The notes beneath the pieces were generated by a model that was not told the origin of the DNA, did no database searches, and worked only from the letters and a program-made list of their open reading frames with translations. DNA of 64,000 nt from Falsiroseomonas frigidaquae. GTDB taxonomy: Bacteria > Pseudomonadota > Alphaproteobacteria > Acetobacterales > Acetobacteraceae. Position 1 is the first letter of the stretch, and every line of letters begins with the position of its first letter. Positions 59,022 through 64,000 of the stretch are shown one piece after another. A program made the position numbers and the translations under genes. The DNA is taken from positions 894,132-958,131 of the forward strand of contig NZ_JAAVTX010000002.1 in the NCBI RefSeq assembly GCF_012163145.1, given 5' to 3'.

Positions 59022-60959
59022 ATGGCTGCATCGGCGCGGGATCGAATTCTCCTCAATCTGGGGCTGGACGCGCTGGTGGCGGCGCTCGCCCTGCCGGCCG
59101 CCGTCTGGCTGGCGGTGCCCGGAAGCTGGCCACCAGGGCTGTGGTGGCTCGGCGCGGTGCCGGGAGCGGTGGCGGCGCTGCTACTGGCCGGGCTACCGCT
59201 GCGGCTGCCGCAGCAATATTGGCGCTTCGCCTCATTGCCCGAATTGCTCGCAAGCTCCGGCGCCGCGACCGGCGGGGCGGTGCTGTTCTGGATGGGGCTG
59301 TACCTGATCGACGCCTGGCACCCGCGTAACATCGGCTTTCCGGTAATCCATGCGCTGGTGCTGGCGGCGCTGCTGGCGGCACCGCGCATCGCCGCCCGGC
59401 TGCAGCATGCCGGCCGCGCCGGGCCGCTCAGCGAGACGCCGGCGCAGCCCGCGCTGCTGGTCGGCGCCGGGGAAGGGGCCGACCTGTTCATCCGCGCGCT
59501 GGCCCAGGAACGCAGCCCCGCCTACCGGGTGGTGGGCATCCTGTCGCAGCGGGCGCGGCAGCTTGGCCGGCGCATCCATGGCCTGCCGATCCTCGGCACG
59601 GCGGAGGATACGGCCAGCGTGCTGGATGCGATGCGGGAGGATGGGCGCCTGCCGGCGCAGATCATCCTGGCAACGCCCAACCTGCAGGGCGCGGCGCTGC
59701 AACGGCTGCTGGATGCGGCGGACCGCCATGGCGTGCCGGTGAAGCGCGCGCCGCGACTGACCGCGCTCGGCCCCGCCAGCCGCCGGCCGGGCGAACGCGC
59801 GGAGCCGGAACAGCGGGTGCGGCTGCGGCCGGTGGAGATCGAGGATCTGCTCGACCGCCCGCAGGTGCCGCTGGACCGGGAGGGGATGGCGCGCCTGGTG
59901 CAGGGCAAGCGCGTGCTGGTGACGGGCGCCGGCGGGACCATCGGCGGGGAGCTGGCGCGGCAGGTGGCAGCGCTCGGCCCGGCCAGCCTGACGCTGCTCG
60001 ATCACGGCGAATACGTGCTGTACGAAATCGACCTGGAGTTGCGGGAGCGGCACCCGGCGGTGCCTCGGCGCGCCGTGCTGGCCGATGTGCGCGATGCGGA
60101 GCGGATCGGGCGGCTGTTCGCCGAGATCCGGCCGGAGCTGGTGTTCCATGCGGCGGCGCTGAAGCATGTGCCGATGGTCGAGAACGACCCGATGGAAGGC
60201 CTTCTGACCAACGCCGCCGGCACCCGCGTTGTGGCGGATGCGGCGCGGGCGGCGGGGTGTTCGCTGATGGTTTTCATCTCGACCGACAAGGCGGTGAACC
60301 CGACCAGCGTGATGGGGGCATCCAAGCGGCTTGCTGAGATGTACTGCCAGGCGCTGGACCGCATGGCGCGGGCGAGCGGGGCGGGGATGCGGCTGGTGAC
60401 GGTGCGCTTCGGCAATGTGCTGGGCTCCACCGGATCCGTGGTGCCGCTGTTCCGCCGCCAGCTGGAGCGCGGCGGGCCGCTGACCGTGACCCACCCGGAT
60501 ATGCGCCGCTACTTCATGACGGTGCGCGAGGCGGTGGGGCTGGTGCTGCAGGCGAGCGTGGTGGGCGCCACCGACCGCGCCGACCAGCCGAAGGAACTGC
60601 GGGAGGGCGGCATCTTCGTGCTCGACATGGGTGAGCCGGTGAAGATCGTGGACCTGGCGCGGCGCATGATCCGCCTGGCGGGGCTGCGGCCGGAGGAGGA
60701 TGTGGAGATCCGCTTCACGGGGCTGCGGCCGGGCGAGAAGCTGTTCGAGGAACTGTTCCACGGGCAGGAGCCGCCACAGCCGACGAATTTCGCCGGGCTG
60801 CTGGTGGCGGTGCCGCGGACGACGGATGCCGGGGAGATGGGGCGAGCGATCGATGAGATCGCGGCGCTGGCAGGGCGGGGCGATGGCGCGGCGGCACTGG
60901 CGCGGCTTTCGGCGCTGGTGCCGGAGTTTGCGCATGAGGATGGGACGGGCGGGGGTTAA
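59022..60959 (+). CDS. Membrane-bound nucleoside-diphosphate-sugar dehydratase (FlaA1/CapD/WbpM-type)
   Basis: The 645-residue protein has four transmembrane segments in the first 130 residues, then a CoA-binding-like Rossmann part (VGAGEGADLFIRAL) and the extended SDR domain. The NAD motif is VTGAGGTIGGELARQV at about residue 305. STDKAVNPTSVMGASKRLAEMY carries the Met-x-x-x-Lys that replaces Tyr-x-x-x-Lys in 4,6-dehydratases of this type. It makes a 4-keto-6-deoxy sugar for surface polysaccharide and fits with the WecA-type transferase at 55.6 kb. Confidence 0.92.
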   Translation: MAASARDRILLNLGLDALVAALALPAAVWLAVPGSWPPGLWWLGAVPGAVAALLLAGLPLRLPQQYWRFASLPELLASSGAATGGAVLFWMGLYLIDAWHPRNIGFPVIHALVLAALLAAPRIAARLQHAGRAGPLSETPAQPALLVGAGEGADLFIRALAQERSPAYRVVGILSQRARQLGRRIHGLPILGTAEDTASVLDAMREDGRLPAQIILATPNLQGAALQRLLDAADRHGVPVKRAPRLTALGPASRRPGERAEPEQRVRLRPVEIEDLLDRPQVPLDREGMARLVQGKRVLVTGAGGTIGGELARQVAALGPASLTLLDHGEYVLYEIDLELRERHPAVPRRAVLADVRDAERIGRLFAEIRPELVFHAAALKHVPMVENDPMEGLLTNAAGTRVVADAARAAGCSLMVFISTDKAVNPTSVMGASKRLAEMYCQALDRMARASGAGMRLVTVRFGNVLGSTGSVVPLFRRQLERGGPLTVTHPDMRRYFMTVREAVGLVLQASVVGATDRADQPKELREGGIFVLDMGEPVKIVDLARRMIRLAGLRPEEDVEIRFTGLRPGEKLFEELFHGQEPPQPTNFAGLLVAVPRTTDAGEMGRAIDEIAALAGRGDGAAALARLSALVPEFAHEDGTGGG

Positions 60960-60973
60960 TACCCCCGCGCGGT

Positions 60974-61174
60974 TCAGAAGTGGGCGGGGCGGGGCGTCCG
61001 GCCCGCGGCCTTGGCGCGCTGCTCGATGCGGCGCAGGAGTTCGCGCTTTTCGGCGGTTCGGCTGGCGCCCTTGTTGCGCAGCGCCTCGATGGTCTCGGGC
61101 GTATCGGTCATGCCGAGTTCGGCCTTGCGGGCCTCAATCCTCGCCTGCAATTCGGCCAGCGTGAGCTTGACCAT
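60974..61174 (-). CDS. Small charged helical protein, partner of a nucleotidyltransferase-fold gene
   Basis: The 66-residue protein is almost wholly helical and rich in Arg, Glu, Leu and Ala (LAELQARIEARKAELG, then RTAEKRELLRRIEQRAKAAG). It starts inside the 3' end of the 61134-61736 gene (41-bp overlap), so the two are co-transcribed. It could be a binding partner of the upstream protein, for instance the smaller half of a toxin-antitoxin-like pair. I recognise no family. Confidence 0.5.
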   Translation of the reverse strand: MVKLTLAELQARIEARKAELGMTDTPETIEALRNKGASRTAEKRELLRRIEQRAKAAGRTPRPAHF

Positions 61175-61736
61175 GGGGTGGCTCCTCGTCGGGTGTCAGA
61201 AGCGCGAAATCGCCGCCTTCCTCCGCCACGCGCCTTTGGAGATAGGCGAGGTCGAGGCTTGGTGCGAGTCGAAACAGCGCGCGGGCCTGCAGCAAGCGGG
61301 ACGGATCTGTCGGTGGGGCCAGGGCGGCCTGCGCCAGCCGGTCGGCGATCATGTCCTCGAAGGCCGGCAGTGCGATGGCGGCGCCATCCGAGGTGATCGC
61401 CAGCAGCAGGATGCGGCCAGGGTCGCTGGCGCCATCGAACAGCCGGCCCGAGACCTGCTGGAATCCGTATTCGGGATGCTCGGGATGATAGTAGCCGACC
61501 AGCAGATAGCCCTGACGGTCCTCACGACGAAAGCCGTAGGCGCGCAGGGCGGCATCCAGCGCCGCATCGTCGGCGGCAACCAGATCGAAGTCGCCCGACA
61601 TGAAGGCACCCGCCGTGTAGATGGCGGTCGCGGCGCCGCCAACCAGGATGGGGACGTAACCCGTCGCCCGGCGGTAGGCCTCGCAGGCCTTGGCCAGTGT
61701 TGCCAGCGCCTCGATGAAGGATGTCGGCAGCGGCAC
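61134..61736 (-). CDS. Nucleotidyltransferase-fold protein
   Basis: The 200-residue protein has a nucleotidyltransferase-like start: VPILVGGAATAIYTAGAFMSGDFDLVAADDAAL gives the G-G followed by D-x-D pattern (GDFD). The middle part is beta-rich, and LPAFEDMIADRLAQAALAPP is a helix often seen in AbiEii- and DUF6036-type proteins. It could be the enzymatic half of a toxin-antitoxin-like pair with the overlapping small gene. A housekeeping role is not excluded, since no second candidate motif is visible. Confidence 0.6.
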   Translation of the reverse strand: MPLPTSFIEALATLAKACEAYRRATGYVPILVGGAATAIYTAGAFMSGDFDLVAADDAALDAALRAYGFRREDRQGYLLVGYYHPEHPEYGFQQVSGRLFDGASDPGRILLLAITSDGAAIALPAFEDMIADRLAQAALAPPTDPSRLLQARALFRLAPSLDLAYLQRRVAEEGGDFALLTPDEEPPHGQAHAGRIAGED

Positions 61737-61786
61737 CGGTCGTTTCCCCTGTCTGGTGCCAGCCTAGCTTCCGCTTCTGCGTACCG

Positions 61787-61846
61787 TCCGCCCCATCTGG
61801 CGGACTCCCGAAAAAAGGAGGGGGCGCGGGGGAGTTCACTCCCCCG
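61787..61846. promoter_or_regulatory. Two hairpins upstream of rph
   Basis: TCCGCC-ccatct-GGCGGA lies at 61787-61804. CGGGGGAG-ttca-CTCCCCCG lies at 61827-61846, 29 bases before the rph ATG. They are separated by a short A-run and a GGAGGGGG stretch. They may end transcripts from either side or protect the rph message. Confidence 0.45.
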
Positions 61847-61875
61847 TCTTCGCTCTCCGTGTTACGCGCTAGCCC

Positions 61876-62628
61876 ATGATCGATTTCCCTGCCGGCTTCA
61901 AAGCCCCCTTCGTCCGTCCTTCCGGTCGTGTCGCCGATGCGATGCGGGAGGTCACGCTCACCCCCGGGGCCTCGCGCCATGCGGAGGGGTCCTGCCTCAT
62001 CCGGTTCGGGCTGACGGAGGTGCTGTGCACCGCCAGCATCGAGAGCCGCGTGCCGCCCTTCCTGCGCAATACCGGCCAGGGCTGGGTCACCGCCGAATAC
62101 GGCATGCTGCCGCGCGCCACGCATACGCGCAGTGACCGGGAGGCGGCGAAGGGCAAGCAATCCGGCCGCACGCAGGAAATCCAGCGGCTGATCGGGCGGT
62201 CCTTGCGCGCGGTGACGGATCTCAAGGCGATGGGGGAGATGTCTATCACCCTCGATTGCGACGTGCTGACGGCGGATGGCGGCACGCGCTGTGCAGCGAT
62301 CACCGGCGCCTGGGTGGCGCTGCATCTCGCCTTCCAGCATTGCATCAAGTCCAACATCCTGAAGGCCAACCCGCTGCGCGACCATGTGGCCGCGATTTCC
62401 TGCGGTGTCTGGCAGGGCACGCCGGTGCTGGATCTCGACTATGCCGAGGACAGCAAGGCGGAGACGGACGGCAATTTCGTCATGACCGGCTCGGGCGGCG
62501 TGGTGGAGGTGCAGGCCACCGCGGAAGGCGCGCCGTTCAGTGAGGAGGAGCTGCTGAAGCTGATGGCGCTGGCCCGCGCCGGCACCGGCAAGCTGTTCGA
62601 GATGCAGAAGGTGGCGATCCGCGGATGA
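61876..62628 (+). CDS. rph: Ribonuclease PH
   Basis: The 250-residue phosphorolytic exoribonuclease trims tRNA 3' ends. It begins [18 protein letters not shown], with the typical [18 protein letters not shown] (Arg-rich phosphate site) and [19 protein letters not shown]. The C-terminal [21 protein letters not shown] is standard. rph and rdgB overlap by ATGA, an order common in alphaproteobacteria. The hrcA-grpE genes usually found upstream of rph are not present here. Confidence 0.95.
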   Translation: MIDFPAGFKAPFVRPSGRVADAMREVTLTPGASRHAEGSCLIRFGLTEVLCTASIESRVPPFLRNTGQGWVTAEYGMLPRATHTRSDREAAKGKQSGRTQEIQRLIGRSLRAVTDLKAMGEMSITLDCDVLTADGGTRCAAITGAWVALHLAFQHCIKSNILKANPLRDHVAAISCGVWQGTPVLDLDYAEDSKAETDGNFVMTGSGGVVEVQATAEGAPFSEEELLKLMALARAGTGKLFEMQKVAIRG

Positions 62629-63239
62629 GCCACCGGCGGCTGGCGGAAACCCGCATCGTCATGGCCTCGCACAATGCGGGGAAGGTGCGGGAGAATGCGG
62701 CGCTGCTGGCGCCGCATGGGATTGCCATCGTCAGCGCCAAGGAGCTCGGCCTGCCGGAGCCGGAGGAGACCGAGGACAGTTTCCTCGGCAATGCCCGCAT
62801 CAAGGCGCTGGCGGCGGCGCGGGCCTCCGGGCTGGTTGCGCTGGCGGATGACAGCGGGTTTTCGGTGGCCGCGCTGGATGGCGCGCCGGGCGTCCGGACC
62901 GCGGATTGGGCGGAGACGCCCGCCGGGCGCGACTACCAAATGGCCATGGCGAAGGTCGAAAAGCTGGCGCGGCATGCGCCGGATCGGCGCGCCTGGTTCT
63001 CCTGCGCCCTGGTGCTCGCCTGGCCGGATGGGCACGTGGAAGGCTTCCTGGGGGAGACGCATGGCCAATGGGTCTGGCCGCCGCGCGGAGCCAACGGCTT
63101 CGGCTACGACCCGATGTTCGTCCCCGAGGGCGGCAGCGAGACATTCGGGGAAATGACGGCCGAGGCGAAGCATGCCATCAGCCACCGTGCCGCGGCCTTC
63201 CGGCTGCTGGCCGAGGCCTGCCTGCCGCCGCCGGCATGA
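62625..63239 (+). CDS. rdgB: RdgB/HAM1-type non-canonical purine NTP pyrophosphatase
   Basis: The 204-residue protein hydrolyses ITP, dITP and XTP, keeping these bases out of nucleic acids. Signature parts are [16 protein letters not shown] near the N-terminus, [35 protein letters not shown] and the C-terminal [12 protein letters not shown] and [10 protein letters not shown]. It overlaps rph (ATGA) and the following hydrolase gene (ATGA). Confidence 0.95.
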   Translation: MSHRRLAETRIVMASHNAGKVRENAALLAPHGIAIVSAKELGLPEPEETEDSFLGNARIKALAAARASGLVALADDSGFSVAALDGAPGVRTADWAETPAGRDYQMAMAKVEKLARHAPDRRAWFSCALVLAWPDGHVEGFLGETHGQWVWPPRGANGFGYDPMFVPEGGSETFGEMTAEAKHAISHRAAAFRLLAEACLPPPA

Positions 63240-64000
63240 TCCGCGCGGCCCTGCTGCTTCTCCTGCTGGCCTGGCCGGCGATGGCGGAGCAGGCCGGGCC
63301 ATTGCGGACGGCGCCGGGCGTGGTGGCGCGGGATGGCGCGGCCACCGGCGCGCTGGTCTGGCTGCATCCGCACTATACCGAGGGCCCGCCGCCCGAGGCC
63401 CCGGCCTGGACGGCGCGGCTGGCGGCGGCCGGCTGGGATTTGTGGCGCTACGACCGCACGGGCGGGCGGGACCCGCTGGAGGCCGGCGCGGCTGGGCTGG
63501 CCGCGGGCAGTGCCGCGCTGCGGGCGCGGGGGTATCGGCGCGTGGCGTTGGTGGGCGAAAGCCGCGGCGCCTTCATCGCCCTGGTCGCGCTGCGATATGC
63601 GGGCCTGGCGGAGGCCGTGGTGCTCGCCGCGCCCGCCGCGCATGGCAGGCGGGTGGAGCGGCGGCCTCAGGCCCTGGCCGATTTCAACGCCGCACTGGCC
63701 GCCGCCGCCCCGACACCTGGCCAGCGCATGGCGCTGCTGCTGTTTCGCGACGATGGCTGGGACCCGGATCCGGAGGCCCGCGCGGCCGCCTTCCGCGCCG
63801 CCACGGCGCGGCTGGGTGCATCCGGCCTGCTGCTGGACCGCCCGGCGGCACCGACCGGGCATGGCGGGGTGCAGGAGGAGGTTTTCGACAGCCTGTTCGT
63901 ACTACTGTGTCATATAATAGTGGCGCTGGGTGAGGCGGTGGCAGCAAGGACATCGCGGCATACTGCGGGCGAGTTCGCGGGCGATGCGAAGGCGCATGGT
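63236..64000 (+). CDS. Exported alpha/beta-hydrolase-like protein, runs off the window
   Basis: From ATG 63236 the frame is open to the right edge (255 codons). A signal peptide ([15 protein letters not shown]) is followed by an alpha/beta hydrolase core with the nucleophile elbow [15 protein letters not shown] and a likely acid-His pair in APTGHGG. The normal fold should end near [14 protein letters not shown] (about 63895). Beyond it the frame continues through 105 bases with codons rare in this DNA (CTA, ATA, ATA, AGG, ACA). The true end of the gene may have been lost there. Confidence 0.65.
   Translation, partial: MIRAALLLLLLAWPAMAEQAGPLRTAPGVVARDGAATGALVWLHPHYTEGPPPEAPAWTARLAAAGWDLWRYDRTGGRDPLEAGAAGLAAGSAALRARGYRRVALVGESRGAFIALVALRYAGLAEAVVLAAPAAHGRRVERRPQALADFNAALAAAAPTPGQRMALLLFRDDGWDPDPEARAAAFRAATARLGASGLLLDRPAAPTGHGGVQEEVFDSLFVLLCHIIVALGEAVAARTSRHTAGEFAGDAKAHG
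63902..64000 (-). other. Possible C-terminal end of a minus-strand gene entering from the right
   Basis: On the minus strand an open frame runs in from the right edge to a TAG at 63902-63904. Its last 32 residues read [11 protein letters not shown], then CPCC, then [10 protein letters not shown]. The clustered cysteines could bind zinc. Codon choice is more ordinary than in the plus-strand frame over the same bases. It is too short to identify. Confidence 0.25.

Overview
This is a GC-rich chromosomal window (about 70% G+C by eye) from an alphaproteobacterium. My best guess is the Acetobacteraceae, a Roseomonas-like organism. The guess rests on the tsaE-amgK-murU-addB-addA-trxA block, the lapA-pyrF-trpF-trpBA block, an NAD-specific glutamate dehydrogenase of about 1,580 residues, a TAXI/TRAP transporter, and TDSDPxD-repeat and DUF4239 proteins. 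Genes are packed with many ATGA/GTGA overlaps. I saw no rRNA, tRNA, CRISPR array, prophage or complete insertion sequence.

Layout. 0-5.3 kb: the end of a LapA-type membrane protein, pyrF, trpF, a GNAT gene, trpB, trpA and a gentisate-dioxygenase-like cupin. 5.3-10.1 kb: a secreted calcium-type subtilase, a small 'FPASDP' protein, an MscS channel and a ferredoxin-NADP reductase. 10.2-19.4 kb: tsaE, the peptidoglycan-recycling pair amgK-murU, the addB-addA helicase-nuclease and trxA. 19.4-25 kb: a PQQ-type sugar dehydrogenase, an NCS2 permease with an extra C-terminal domain, folC and accD. 25-27.8 kb: oxyR with both redox cysteines, a run of hairpins, and a hydantoinase with a complete metal-ligand set.

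27.9-36.0 kb holds the least explained part. About eleven short membrane, periplasmic and cytosolic genes include a DUF4239 (bestrophin-like) membrane protein, a beta-carbonic-anhydrase-like protein fused to a C-terminal domain that also occurs as a separate gene in the same cluster, two mitofilin-like proteins, an orphan PstS-like binding protein, and several proteins of unknown function. I propose it as one system, possibly concerned with an inorganic anion or CO2/bicarbonate at the membrane. That function is inference.

36-50 kb: an AraC regulator, an MFS transporter, two JmjC-type oxygenases on either side of a TDSDP-repeat lipoprotein and an OmpA-like protein, glutamate dehydrogenase, a MUG-type DNA glycosylase, a UMF1-type transporter, an MBL hydrolase and a CBS-BON protein. 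50-54.2 kb: a TAXI-type TRAP system with an FNR/FixK-like site upstream and a clear terminator between binding protein and permease. 54.2-64 kb: a YqjI-like PadR regulator with an AT-rich operator, a LysE exporter with a repeat-built loop, polysaccharide genes (WecA/MraY-type transferase, FkbM methyltransferase, FlaA1/CapD-type dehydratase), a nucleotidyltransferase-fold gene pair, rph and rdgB. The last gene, a hydrolase, runs off the right edge across a change in base composition.
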